From the NCBI RefSeq assembly GCF_000425425.1, contig NZ_AUDK01000003.1, positions 205,006 to 269,005 of the forward strand: a stretch of 64,000 bases of DNA, in the 5' to 3' direction. The notes beneath the pieces are model-generated. The model ran no database searches. It saw only the letters and a list, made by a program, of their open reading frames with translations, and was not told the DNA's origin. The stretch comes from Flavobacterium daejeonense DSM 17708 (lineage in GTDB: Bacteria; Bacteroidota; Bacteroidia; Flavobacteriales; Flavobacteriaceae). Position numbers and translations under genes: made by a program. Shown piece by piece: positions 54,001 through 62,525 of the stretch (position 1 is the first letter of the stretch; each line of letters opens with the position of its first letter).

Positions 54001-55049
54001 CCAAAAAATGTTTTACCAATATTCTTGAATTTAAAGCGATCGGGATGATAATACAACAACCCATGATTAAAGGTCCCAATCCAGAGTCCGCCTTGTGAAT
54101 CATTATAAAGGGTACTGGCTTCCGTATGTACCTGCGTTCCGTCAACCAATTTAAACGAGGGAATAAATTGTTTCTCTTTTAAATTTTTATCAATAAACCA
54201 CAACCCAATAGCACAACTCACCCATAAATTACCTTTACTATCCACAGAAATAGTGTTGAGCCAATAATTGGTTTGAAGTATTTTTGTGTGCTTTCGATTC
54301 TTAATATCATAAGCTAATATAAGGCCGGCAGAACCATTTCGTATTTGATATAATGAATTATTTGATTGAACGACCATTAGGGTTCGATCGTATTGCCTTT
54401 GCTTTTCTTCTGATAAAGAATTAGTTCTATACAGTTCTTTAGCTGTTTTTAAATCATAACAAACGATTAATCCGTTTCTATAAAAAAGAAAAAGCTGTTT
54501 CTGAATTACTGCTATATCATAAAGTTGGTCTTTAATACCATTGGGAGTGGAGACATTTTGAATAAAAACAGTAGTTTTCTTTTTTTTGGTATCTCTAAAT
54601 AAAAGCTTATCATAAGAAGTAAGCACCCAATAATTCTGGTAAGCGTCCAGAAAAAAGTCGGCAATTGACTCCTGAATTTCCATAGATGATAATATCCTTT
54701 TTGGATTTTGTTCAAAGCGTTCCTGTTTAATATCAATAAGCATCAGTTTTCCTTTGTCTTTTATCCACATGTAATCTTTGTCCACGTAACTGTGGTGAAA
54801 TCCGTTGTAGCCGGTTAAAGGATAAATTGTATTGTTTTTTTGATGTAAATATTTAAAAGATGTTCCATCGTAAATATTTGTTAATCCTTCGGTAGTAATA
54901 ACCATTCTCCCGTCCTGAAGTTGCGAAATAGTACGAACCCTATTGTCGGAAAGTCCTTCTTTGGAATCAATTGCTGAAAAGACAAAAGATTGTTGCGCAC
55001 ATAGTGACACATAAAAACAAAAAAAATATCCAAGTAAAATATAACGCAT
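51072..55049 (-). CDS. hybrid two-component system sensor/regulator (HTCS)
   Basis: A 1325-residue one-protein signalling system. After a signal peptide (MRYILLGYFFCFYVSLCAQQ) the periplasmic part is two reg-prop propellers with repeats such as DSQGGLWIGTFNHGL, DSKDRIWICTRNKGM and DKQGKLWVTTAAGI, ending in a Y_Y_Y domain (about 690-770). A TM helix (about 778-800) leads to HisKA (FFTNVSHEFRTPLTL, phospho-His), HATPase (NNLLSNAFKF, DSGLGIP, GSGIGLHLV), a receiver (KLLVVEDNED, ISDVMMPK with phospho-Asp, LSKPF) and an AraC-type DNA-binding domain (about 1225-1320). It should sense an oligosaccharide in the periplasm and activate nearby genes, probably GH31 and SusCD. Confidence 0.95.
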   Translation of the reverse strand: MRYILLGYFFCFYVSLCAQQSFVFSAIDSKEGLSDNRVRTISQLQDGRMVITTEGLTNIYDGTSFKYLHQKNNTIYPLTGYNGFHHSYVDKDYMWIKDKGKLMLIDIKQERFEQNPKRILSSMEIQESIADFFLDAYQNYWVLTSYDKLLFRDTKKKKTTVFIQNVSTPNGIKDQLYDIAVIQKQLFLFYRNGLIVCYDLKTAKELYRTNSLSEEKQRQYDRTLMVVQSNNSLYQIRNGSAGLILAYDIKNRKHTKILQTNYWLNTISVDSKGNLWVSCAIGLWFIDKNLKEKQFIPSFKLVDGTQVHTEASTLYNDSQGGLWIGTFNHGLLYYHPDRFKFKNIGKTFFGTQDKDININCFTEITTNTFLTGTRNGLYSYNFQKNTLSVFQGLPADADCFSMTKDSKDRIWICTRNKGMYCLQNNQIKPIELQYHCRNIVEQSANQFLLAATEGLVEFNSTTGNAQLLQPKLNGEKLGSVSQLIPFGKQAFIGISDAGLFEYHYTTHRISQPFNKILKNKNQHYSCVFKDSRGIVWLGIQDGLNIWNSLKKEFHTLYTDDGLVNNSIKAIAEDKQGKLWVTTAAGISRITVDDKGKQLDFAIANFNHYDGVIENEFIPNAIYASENGKLFMGGVNGFNVIDLKKPWDLKQLQKPLFTELQLFGSEVKVGESYDGKTILKKAIASSSQLELKYNQNFISIHFSALNYVNPTQTYYRYRLEGVDDNWREIVAKSGTGSATYTNVSPGTYVLKVKTASNSRAWTDDYSQISIIVHPPFWKTPLAYILYLATALFLLYLSLTYYKRWTTQKIMRKNEEKLNEMKFSFFTNVSHEFRTPLTLIITPLESILKEIKETHLESRIRLVYRHAINLQHLVNQLLDFRRLEISGEKLHLTFGDLIDFVKQFEELFSKLAQEKQIEFSIQSNVSELFMYFDKDKLHKIINNLLSNAFKFTPKGGTIMVRLSPKNANSVYLEVIDSGLGIPEKDLSYVFDRFYQSSGSQGGSGIGLHLVKEYVTLHSGEISVTSEPNVETIFSLKIPTHLVPQEIDSEVLITDTNPISENQSVLADIKKEKLLVVEDNEDLRSFLIKELANSYEVFEAANGEDGINMALSIRPDLIISDVMMPKVNGFELCESIKSNLQTSHIPVILLTARSSEELKITGYQSGADEYLSKPFNLDILLLRIEKLITQKNLRQATFLQKLEVNPKEITITSIDKQLIEKALSYMEKNMDNAEYSVQEFSRDLAMDRTVLYKKLQSITGLSPSEFIRSIRLKRAAQLLIQGHYSVAEVSEKVGFNTQKYFSKYFKEVFGVSPSKYAQSERNTDNELL

Positions 55050-55086
55050 TGTGGCTATTTATCTATTTCGAATAACTAATCTACAA

Positions 55087-55130
55087 AAAAAGAAGAACTT
55101 GGAATAAAAGAAACTTTTATTCCAAGTTCT
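55087..55130 (-). terminator. terminator of the susCD operon in locus 2
   Basis: A perfect 17-bp stem AGAACTTGGAATAAAAG / CTTTTATTCCAAGTTCT with AAA loop is followed on the minus strand by TTCTTTTTTTG. It separates susD from the HTCS gene. Confidence 0.9.
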
Positions 55131-55238
55131 CTGGCTAACTCTGACAAATTGTTTTTTTAAGTTATCTTAATATTTTTCTCTTTCCTGAAAAAGAATTAAC
55201 TAATAATTAATGGCGAACAAAAGCTCGTCATTTGATAT

Positions 55239-56840
55239 TTATTTTATATATCCTGGATTTTGATCAAGATTAGAATTTGTCAGTAATGCATCATTAGGAA
55301 TAGGAAATAAATTAAAATTATTGTTTTTAGTTGCATTATGTGAAAACCATGATTTTGTTGAAAATACACCAAATCTGATAAGATCCTGACGACGGCGTCC
55401 TTCTTGTGTAAACTCCCAACCTAACTCATCAAGAAATCTACCCATAACAATATCTGCTCCGCCTTCAAAAGTCTGAGAATTTTTATCGCGTCTTCCATAA
55501 TCATAATTGCTTCCTAGCATTAATTGCGCATCGGTTACTATAGCCAATGCAGGATTATTTTTAAATGCCCTTTCGCGAACTTCTGTTACCAAAGTACCAG
55601 CTCCTGGCTGTCCAGCTCTTAGTAAAGCCTCAGCTTTCATAAGTAATATGTCTGCATAACGAAACATTGGCCAATCATTACTTAAACGATTTGTAGCACC
55701 AATAGCATACTCAAATTTGCCCCAACGAAGGCCATCATCTTTATCCGATTCATCTATTGATGGTACTGCATTTGTATAGTTAATTGATAATGGCTCGCCT
55801 GTAATAGCATATTGTTGACCAGCAATAAAATTCTCTTTTAAACGAATATCATTTGGATTATAAGAATTTATAAATTGAGGAGTGGCACAAACTCCGCCCC
55901 ATGGAGAATTTGTAAATTGATAGGTCTTTTGGTTTTCGCTTGCCAAAGTATACATATGAAAGTCAAATGCATTCCAATCCTTTACATATTTTTCATCAAA
56001 AGGAAGAGCAAAAATTATTTCATTTGAATTTTCATTCTCAGTAATGAATACATTTTTTTGATTTGCCTCTAAAGAATAATGACCAGAATTTATTACGTTA
56101 TCACAAGCAGTGATACATTCAGCCCACATAGTTTGTCCACGCCATACCTCAGCATTCAGATACATCTTAGCCAGTATAGTATTAGCTACCCATTTGTTGA
56201 TTCGTCCATAATAAAGACCTCTTGGGGTTTCTGATAAAACTCCTATATTATCTTTAATTTCTTTTACTATAAAATCAAAAACTTCGGCTCTGGTAGCTTG
56301 TTTTGGTAAACTTGTATCACTAAAATCAGTAACAATAGGCACGTTGCCATATAAATCTACAAGTATGTAATAATATGAAGCACGGAGTACTTTAAGTTCA
56401 GCTAGAAGTCCTGTTTTTCTTTCGTCGTCAACAGCAATTTTGCCAGTTTCAATTTGGTATATTATTCGATTACAGGTGTTAACTCCTTCAAAAGTACGGC
56501 TCCATGGTTGTAAAACACCATCATCACTTGAAGTCCAGGTATGTTCATGCATTCTTTTATAAACATAACCATCTACCCAACCTATACCTGTTCGCGCAGG
56601 AAGTACATCCTGATCTGCAGGAAGTTCCTGAGCTCTTACAACTCCATTCCATAAAAGCATTGTTTTTCTCCAAGGTATATATGCTGCATTTACTAATGCA
56701 CTAATGTCTGTTTCTGTACTTGGGGTATAATTTTCTGAAATAACAGATCCATAACTATCGTCAACTAAATTAGTACACGAAGAGGTGCTAAGTAAGATTA
56801 CAATAGTACTTATTGCTAAAAATATATATTTTGTTTTCAT
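55239..56840 (-). CDS. susD: SusD/RagB-type glycan-binding lipoprotein (locus 2)
   Basis: A 533-residue lipoprotein with signal peptide ending LLSTSSC and mature start CTNLVDDSYGS. The SusD fold is visible from CNRIIYQIETG, LLAELKVLRASYYYILVDLYGNVPIV, WVANTILAKMYLNAEVW and MFRYADILLMKAEALLRAG to FLDELGWEFTQEGRRRQDLIRFG and the terminal YIK. It is the partner of the SusC protein encoded 18 bp upstream. It is no closer to the mannan-locus SusD than to the family at large by eye, arguing against simple duplication of the locus. Confidence 0.94.
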   Translation of the reverse strand: MKTKYIFLAISTIVILLSTSSCTNLVDDSYGSVISENYTPSTETDISALVNAAYIPWRKTMLLWNGVVRAQELPADQDVLPARTGIGWVDGYVYKRMHEHTWTSSDDGVLQPWSRTFEGVNTCNRIIYQIETGKIAVDDERKTGLLAELKVLRASYYYILVDLYGNVPIVTDFSDTSLPKQATRAEVFDFIVKEIKDNIGVLSETPRGLYYGRINKWVANTILAKMYLNAEVWRGQTMWAECITACDNVINSGHYSLEANQKNVFITENENSNEIIFALPFDEKYVKDWNAFDFHMYTLASENQKTYQFTNSPWGGVCATPQFINSYNPNDIRLKENFIAGQQYAITGEPLSINYTNAVPSIDESDKDDGLRWGKFEYAIGATNRLSNDWPMFRYADILLMKAEALLRAGQPGAGTLVTEVRERAFKNNPALAIVTDAQLMLGSNYDYGRRDKNSQTFEGGADIVMGRFLDELGWEFTQEGRRRQDLIRFGVFSTKSWFSHNATKNNNFNLFPIPNDALLTNSNLDQNPGYIK

Positions 56841-56858
56841 TATATTTTTTTTTTGAAA

Positions 56859-59800
56859 TTAAAATTGAGCTTGCACTCCAAAAGTAAATGATGTTATAGT
56901 AGGATATCTGCTCCTGCTGTCTACACCCGGATTCAAGCCGGATGTGTTAACCTCAGGGTCAATACCTTTATAGCCAGTAATTGTTAATACATTCATTACT
57001 GTACTATAAAGTCTTATTGATTTAAAAATAGAAGATTTCATTTCTTTGAATGAGTAACCAAGTGTTATATTATCAATTTTAACATAATCTCCGTCTTCAA
57101 CATAATAGCTATTAAACTGAGGTGCTATCGTATTATTCAATAATGTTTTTCCAAATACTAAATCATTTACTGAGGAAAGACGATTGTCGGCATATCCATT
57201 TTGAGTGCCTTCATAGTTCATACGTGCTTCATTAACTACTTGAAAACCAAAAGCACCACGAATGTTTACATTTAAATCAAAATTTTTGTATCTAAATGTG
57301 TTAACCCAGCTGGCATACCATTTAGGTAATCCGTTACCAATGACACGTCTGTCTGTAGGACTTTGAGCAAAATCATCATAATTTACTCTTTCATTTGCAG
57401 CATTTAAATACACCCACTTACCTTCTTCATCTACATCTACTACTTTAAAGCCATAAAAATTACCTACTGGCTGACCAACCTGTACTCTGTGGGATGAAGT
57501 TGTCATTCCTTCAAAATTTACATTTCCAGTATCAAAATAATCAAATTGCGTTTTAAAGGCTCCATCCAAACTTTTAAGTTTATTTTTGTTAGTCGAATAG
57601 GTTCCTGTAGTTGTCCATTCAAAATCATTAGTTTGCACTGGTATTCCAGATACTAAAACTTCTAAACCTCTATTTTGCATAGTACCACCATTAGCAACAA
57701 TTGTAGGGTATAAATTTGGAGGTGTCGGTACATTATAAGAATATAACAACCCATCTACATTACGATTATACGCGTCAATAGATCCTGATAAACGACCATC
57801 AAACATTGAAAAATCAACACCTATATTTGTTTCTTTCTTTTCTTCCCATCTTAAATCAGGATTTGGATTTGAAGCAGGTGTAATTGTTCTAACCCATTGC
57901 CCGTTTACTAAAGCAAAATCACCATATTGTAACAATGCTACACCAAGAAATGAATTTGCAGGTTGTGAACCTGTAACACCATAACCAGCACGAAGTTTTA
58001 TTTCATCAAATAAAGTCTGGTTTTTCATAAAATTCTCGTTGGTTATTTTCCACCCTAAAGATACCGCAGGAAAGGTACCCCAAGCATTATTGGTACCATA
58101 AAGCTGACTAGCTCCTTCATGACGTAAACTTGCCATTAAAAGATATTTATCATCATAAGCATAAGTTATACGACCAAAGAAACTGATTAAATTTGCATGA
58201 TTTTTAGAACTATTCATTGTTGCAAGACCCAATGGGAGCGCTGAACCTGCTCCTATATTATGCCATCCGCCAAAATAATCATCCTGAAAACCGTAGTTAG
58301 ACATATTAGATCTTTCAATATCAGATTCAATATAACTATAACCGCCTAATACGCTGAATTTATTCTTATCGATTGTTTTATCGTATTTAGCAGTAAGTTC
58401 TGTCTGTTTTTCCATTCGATTAAATCCTGAAATAGATGAATACCCCGGAAAACCATATACTGTTGCTGATGAATGTTGAAGTGTTTCTGAATAGCCGGTT
58501 GCTCTATTTTCTTTCACATAAGAGAAAAGGGCATTAAGAGTTAAATCTTTAATAGGATTGTATGTTAATGTACTATTGTATCTGATTTCGGATGTTTTAA
58601 CATTACCATCAGCCTCATTCAATAATGCCAGAGGATTAAGATAATCCAATTTGTCTTTATTTTGATAATATGTACCATCTGCATTATAAATAGGATCTGT
58701 AGGATTTCTACGTAAGGCCTGCCAATATGCTCCACCGTTAAAACTACTTGCATCTGATGTGGACGTAAATTTATTTTCCCTTCCTAAAATAGAAAATTTC
58801 ACTAACAACTTATCATCAAACATATGATGGTTGATTTCAATACGGCCTCTAAAAGTTTTATTATCTGATTTTAGCATAATCCCTTGCTGGCTGTTGTAGT
58901 TAAGATTAGCAGCATAGCTTGTTTTAAAACTTCCTCCTCGCATAGAAAGATTGTGTACATGAGTGATTGGTGTACGGGTGATTTCGTTAAGCCAATTTAC
59001 ATCACTACCCTTGTCATATTGCGGATAAAGTTCTCTAAACTTTTGACTGGAAAGCATATCTAATTTATTCGCAATGCTGGATGTACTTATATATCCTGTG
59101 TATTGAACATCATCAATTTCTCCCCCTTTTGCTTTTTTAGTAGTAATTAAAATTACACCGTTAGTACCACGTGTTCCATAAATTGCTGCAGCTGATCCGT
59201 CTTTAAGCACGTCTATGCTCTCAATATCCTCCGGTGCAACAGTATTAAGCGCTCCGGGAATTCCATCAATAAGTACTAATGGATCTGTGTAAGCACCTGA
59301 AAGTGTATTGTTACCTCTAAGTTTAATTGAGGTTACTGCTGTAGGATCACCACTTGTATTAGTTATGGCCAGACCAGCTACTTTACCTTGTATAAGCTGA
59401 CCGGCATCTTTTACCTGCCCCTGATTAAAATCTTTAGAGGAGACTTTTGCTACTGCACTAGTTACATCACCTTTTTTCTGAGTGCCATAACCCACAACAA
59501 CTACTTCATTTAAATCAGAGATGTCTTCTTTCAAGCTTACATTAATCGTTTTTTGACTTGTAACTATAATCTCTTTTGTAGTATATCCAATGTAAGAAAA
59601 CAATAAAACATCATTTTCAGAAGCTTCAATAGAATAGTTTCCGTCTAAATCTGTAGTAGTACTTTTATTAGTTCTTTTTACCAGAATCGTAGCCCCGGGT
59701 AAAGGTAATCCTTGCTGATCTGTAATTTTACCTTTAACTACATTTTGCTGTACTAAAAACAAATTAGTTGATTCTTTTAGTCTTTCAGTTTTAGGGATAA

Positions 59801-60143
59801 ACGAAATTGTTTTCCCTTCAATAATCCATGTAATTGGTGTTGCCGCTACGGCTTGTTCTAGTACTTTTTCTACAGGAACATCTACGACATCAATAGATAT
59901 TGGTTTAACTTCTTTTAAAATGGCCATATCATAGAAAAAAACATAATCTGTTTGATTTTTTATGACCGATATTACTTTCTTAAACGGTACATTTTTCCCT
60001 GATAAAGTAATTGTTTGTGAGGATACTGCTGCTGAAACTTGAAAAGTTAGAGCAACAACTAATACGGATGTTAATTTCATAACTTTCCAGGCGTTAGCAA
60101 TTGGCCAATGGTTTTTTGGCTTGGTTTTTGGTAATAATTTCAT
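56859..60143 (-). CDS. susC: SusC-type TonB-linked transporter with STN signalling domain (locus 2)
   Basis: A 1094-residue transporter. After an N-terminal signal region ending VSAAVSSQTITLSG there is an STN domain (about 45-125: FKKVISVIKNQTDYVFFYD, VDVPVEKVLEQAV), then the carboxypeptidase-like domain (about 135-215: VKGKITDQQGLPLPGATILV), the TonB box region LNEVVVVGYGTQKKGD, the plug (DPLVLIDGIPGAL, SIDVLKDGSAAAIYGTRGTNG) and the barrel ending FTFGVQAQF. The STN domain is the part that contacts a FecR-like anti-sigma factor, which is exactly what the next gene upstream encodes. Import should therefore be coupled to sigma-factor release. Confidence 0.95.
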   Translation of the reverse strand: MKLLPKTKPKNHWPIANAWKVMKLTSVLVVALTFQVSAAVSSQTITLSGKNVPFKKVISVIKNQTDYVFFYDMAILKEVKPISIDVVDVPVEKVLEQAVAATPITWIIEGKTISFIPKTERLKESTNLFLVQQNVVKGKITDQQGLPLPGATILVKRTNKSTTTDLDGNYSIEASENDVLLFSYIGYTTKEIIVTSQKTINVSLKEDISDLNEVVVVGYGTQKKGDVTSAVAKVSSKDFNQGQVKDAGQLIQGKVAGLAITNTSGDPTAVTSIKLRGNNTLSGAYTDPLVLIDGIPGALNTVAPEDIESIDVLKDGSAAAIYGTRGTNGVILITTKKAKGGEIDDVQYTGYISTSSIANKLDMLSSQKFRELYPQYDKGSDVNWLNEITRTPITHVHNLSMRGGSFKTSYAANLNYNSQQGIMLKSDNKTFRGRIEINHHMFDDKLLVKFSILGRENKFTSTSDASSFNGGAYWQALRRNPTDPIYNADGTYYQNKDKLDYLNPLALLNEADGNVKTSEIRYNSTLTYNPIKDLTLNALFSYVKENRATGYSETLQHSSATVYGFPGYSSISGFNRMEKQTELTAKYDKTIDKNKFSVLGGYSYIESDIERSNMSNYGFQDDYFGGWHNIGAGSALPLGLATMNSSKNHANLISFFGRITYAYDDKYLLMASLRHEGASQLYGTNNAWGTFPAVSLGWKITNENFMKNQTLFDEIKLRAGYGVTGSQPANSFLGVALLQYGDFALVNGQWVRTITPASNPNPDLRWEEKKETNIGVDFSMFDGRLSGSIDAYNRNVDGLLYSYNVPTPPNLYPTIVANGGTMQNRGLEVLVSGIPVQTNDFEWTTTGTYSTNKNKLKSLDGAFKTQFDYFDTGNVNFEGMTTSSHRVQVGQPVGNFYGFKVVDVDEEGKWVYLNAANERVNYDDFAQSPTDRRVIGNGLPKWYASWVNTFRYKNFDLNVNIRGAFGFQVVNEARMNYEGTQNGYADNRLSSVNDLVFGKTLLNNTIAPQFNSYYVEDGDYVKIDNITLGYSFKEMKSSIFKSIRLYSTVMNVLTITGYKGIDPEVNTSGLNPGVDSRSRYPTITSFTFGVQAQF

Positions 60144-60247
60144 AATTTTGGTAATGATTTTTGGTTAATAATAAATTCTCCCTGCTTGGTTTATCTATCT
60201 ATTTTCCATTAATTGTTCGTTCCTCTTTAATTATTTATATAGGAACT

Positions 60248-60277
60248 AGCCAGCAATGCTACCAACATTTGCTGGCT
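60248..60277. other. hairpin in the susC leader of locus 2
   Basis: AGCCAGCAATG pairs with CATTTGCTGGCT (one bulge). In the direction of susC transcription the stem is preceded by an A tract and lacks a following T tract, so it is not a normal terminator for fecR. It may be a leader structure. Confidence 0.45.
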
Positions 60278-60337
60278 TTTTTTATGGTTAACAGATACAT
60301 ATTTTATATAAAAAGGGTTTCCCTATTTTAATCTAAA

Positions 60338-61510
60338 TTAGGGCATCACTCTTAAAATATTTCCATCTATTTTAAAATGGACTTTATTTTTTTCTAAAAT
60401 TTTCAATACTTGTGATAATTGTAAATTTCGTTGTATTTCTCCTTCAAAAATTCTTTCAGGTATGTCTTTTTCAAATACAACATCTACATCATACCAGCGA
60501 CTTAGTTGGCGTAAAACTGTTTGAAGACTAGCTTTTTCAAAATAGAATACACCGTTTTTCCACCCCATCACTGCTTCTAAATTTACATTGTCATTCACAG
60601 TAATGACGCCAGATTTTTGTTTTTGAGCTTGCTGTCCGGGTTTTAACAGTACTTTTTTAGTTTTCTCAGTAATTAACACACTTCCTTCTAAAAGAGTAGT
60701 ATTTACACTGGTTTCGTCATCATACGCATTTATATTAAAATGAGTCCCTAATACATTTACCAGCATATTATTAACAACAACCCTAAAAGGTCTCTTTTTA
60801 TCCTTAGTCACTTCAAAATAAGCTTCTCCGGTTAGGATTACTTTTCTTTCGTTTGGAGCAAAAGAAGTTGGAAATATAATTGACGAAGATGCGTTAAGCC
60901 ATACTTTTGTACCGTCTGATAACTCCAGATTATATTGTCGCGCTCTGGGAGTAGTCATGGTATTGTATGCTAATTGAGCATTCTTACTCGTTTTATATAC
61001 CAGTTTGCCATTCTTTTTTGAAACAAGAGTGTTGTTTTGGTTCGCCAATACTCCATTTCCAACACTATCCAAAACAATTTTGGAACCATCAGAAAGTGTT
61101 AATATAGCTCCTGATTTTCCTGGTGCTTTGTCATTTTTTTCTTTAGATGTTATTACTATAGTAGATGGGACTTCTTTTTGGAAGAGAGTAAAAGTTCCAA
61201 TACCAATAGCAACAATAATACTTGCAGCTACCGCTATTTTTTTCCAATTGAGCATGTTTACAACTGGTGTCTCTTTCGTTTTTGAAGAAGTTTTCATTTT
61301 CTTTTTAAGTTCGTCAATGAACTTTTTAGTCAACTCAGGACTGATGGAAGGAATTTCTACAGAATCATAATTTTCCTGAAGAATAGTATTTAGCTCTTCT
61401 GAATATTTGGGATTGTCCAACATTGTGAGTAGCATGGTTTTGCCTTCAGGTGTGATTTCTCCTGAAATAAACTGCTCCATAAGCTCTTTGAACACTTTTT
61501 TTTGATACAT
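60338..61510 (-). CDS. FecR-family anti-sigma factor
   Basis: A 390-residue inner-membrane protein. The cytoplasmic N-terminus (about 1-88) should bind the sigma factor, followed by a TM segment (KKIAVAASIIVAIGIGTFTLF, about 90-110). The periplasmic FecR domain has LSDGTKVWLNASSSIIFP, LTGEAYFEVTKD and NVLGTHFNINAY (about 195-270). A DUF4974 STN-like end follows (about 315-390: FEKASLQTVLRQLSRWYDVD, EGEIQRNLQLSQVL). It would hold the adjacent sigma factor until the SusC STN domain signals substrate. RseP-type proteolysis is a known way such proteins are activated, and rseP lies in this window. Confidence 0.94.
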   Translation of the reverse strand: MYQKKVFKELMEQFISGEITPEGKTMLLTMLDNPKYSEELNTILQENYDSVEIPSISPELTKKFIDELKKKMKTSSKTKETPVVNMLNWKKIAVAASIIVAIGIGTFTLFQKEVPSTIVITSKEKNDKAPGKSGAILTLSDGSKIVLDSVGNGVLANQNNTLVSKKNGKLVYKTSKNAQLAYNTMTTPRARQYNLELSDGTKVWLNASSSIIFPTSFAPNERKVILTGEAYFEVTKDKKRPFRVVVNNMLVNVLGTHFNINAYDDETSVNTTLLEGSVLITEKTKKVLLKPGQQAQKQKSGVITVNDNVNLEAVMGWKNGVFYFEKASLQTVLRQLSRWYDVDVVFEKDIPERIFEGEIQRNLQLSQVLKILEKNKVHFKIDGNILRVMP

Positions 61511-61596
61511 AAATACAAATTTAAAAACGACATTAAAAGCCGTTTAATTATAAAGACGAGGTTTGTTTACTAAAGTGGCAATGAAAAATGAAAAAA

Positions 61597-62196
61597 TTAT
61601 TTAAAAAAAAATAACCCTAATAAAATTAGGGCTAAAAAACTGATAATATAATGATTGTGTAAGTAACTCCTAAGAAAATTTAAGGCATGCATCAGATGCC
61701 AACGAACAGTTCTTGTTGCTAGCCCTAATTTTTTACTTATATAATCGGTATCTTTTCCTTCTATGCGGCTTAATAAGAAAACTGAGCGTCTGGGTTCGGG
61801 TAAAAGTGCTGCTCCTTCGTTTATGATTTTAACTAATTCCTGAAATTCAAATTGCTCATCAGGTTTTAAAAATAACTCTTGTAGTTTTTGGTCTTTCAAT
61901 GTATCAGTTTCAGTCAATTTTTTTCTAATATGACTAATAATTAAATTACGACTAACAATAAAAAGATAATTTTCAAAACTTTTTACTTCAGCTAATTTGT
62001 CTCGTTTTTCCCAAATTTGAATAAAAACATCTTGGGTTAATTCTTCGGCAATAGAATAAGATTTAACAAAACTTAAGGCGTGTTGTAGCACTTTTTGCCA
62101 ATATTTTTCAACTAATTTAGTGTAAGATAATTCGTTGCCTGATGCAATGCTCAATAGAAGATCAGATTCATTTGAAAGTTTCAAATTAGAGTTCAT
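61597..62196 (-). CDS. ECF RNA polymerase sigma factor (FecI-like) with hydrophobic C-terminal tail
   Basis: A 199-residue sigma-70 family protein. Region 2 is at about 25-95 (SYTKLVEKYWQKVLQHALSF, ELTQDVFIQIWEKRDKL, FENYLFIVSRNLIISHIRKK) and region 4 at about 125-178 (EGAALLPEPRRSVFLLSRIE, TRTVRWHLMHALNFLR). After region 4 the chain ends in a 17-residue hydrophobic stretch (IISFLALILLGLFFF) that could insert in the membrane. It is the first gene of the leftward locus and should direct transcription of susCD and itself with FecR. Confidence 0.9.
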   Translation of the reverse strand: MNSNLKLSNESDLLLSIASGNELSYTKLVEKYWQKVLQHALSFVKSYSIAEELTQDVFIQIWEKRDKLAEVKSFENYLFIVSRNLIISHIRKKLTETDTLKDQKLQELFLKPDEQFEFQELVKIINEGAALLPEPRRSVFLLSRIEGKDTDYISKKLGLATRTVRWHLMHALNFLRSYLHNHYIISFLALILLGLFFFK

Positions 62197-62344
62197 ACTA
62201 TTAGATTGGCTATTAATTTATAGAATAAGATAAAAGCAAACATAATTAAAATACCTTAAGTAACAATTATTAAGGATTAAATAATACGGGAGACATTAAC
62301 AAAAAGAAAATAAAAGTTGATGGTATATTTAGAATCTATTTTTT

Positions 62345-62422
62345 TAAAATCCCAGACTTAAAATGATATAATTTCTCTAAATTAACTATAAATTGGTTTG
62401 AAAAAACGATATTTTTGGGAGC
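62345..62422 (+). repeat. direct repeat B, copy 2 (island 2 right end)
   Basis: About 85% identical by eye to 48131-48206, ending GGGAGC and then TTTTTAG, the same core as at the other two junctions. The bases after the core differ completely from repeat A and probably are the original chromosome. 62197-62344 is AT-rich without recognisable features. Confidence 0.75.
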
Positions 62423-62460
62423 TTTTTAGCGCTAAACTTTCGGGTGATAGCAAGATATAA

Positions 62461-62491
62461 AAAAATCCTTTGCTTTCGGCAAAGGATTTTT
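62461..62491. terminator. bidirectional terminator downstream of the SMP-30-like gene
   Basis: AAAAATCCTTTGC pairs perfectly with GCAAAGGATTTTT around TTTCG. On the minus strand it lies 35 bp past the stop of the propeller gene. Confidence 0.85.
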
Positions 62492-62525
62492 ATGCTGTAT
62501 CTCATTCAAGAAAAGAACAATAAAA

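Larger units (their letters stand above)
48207..62422 (+). mobile_element. putative tandem island 2 carrying the GH31/HTCS/SusCD/FecIR locus
   Basis: The roughly 14.2-kb interval runs from the core at 48202 to the core at 62418. Its left end is repeat A and its right end repeat B, the same ends as island 1. All six genes inside are leftward and form one glycan utilisation locus. No recombinase gene is visible. Tandem integration at the same tRNA-derived site explains the order of ends; this is inference from sequence symmetry. Confidence 0.5.

Noticed and set aside
60248..60277. Terminator for fecR
   Set aside because: On the transcribed (minus) strand the hairpin has an A tract before it and no T tract after it, so it was listed as a leader hairpin instead.
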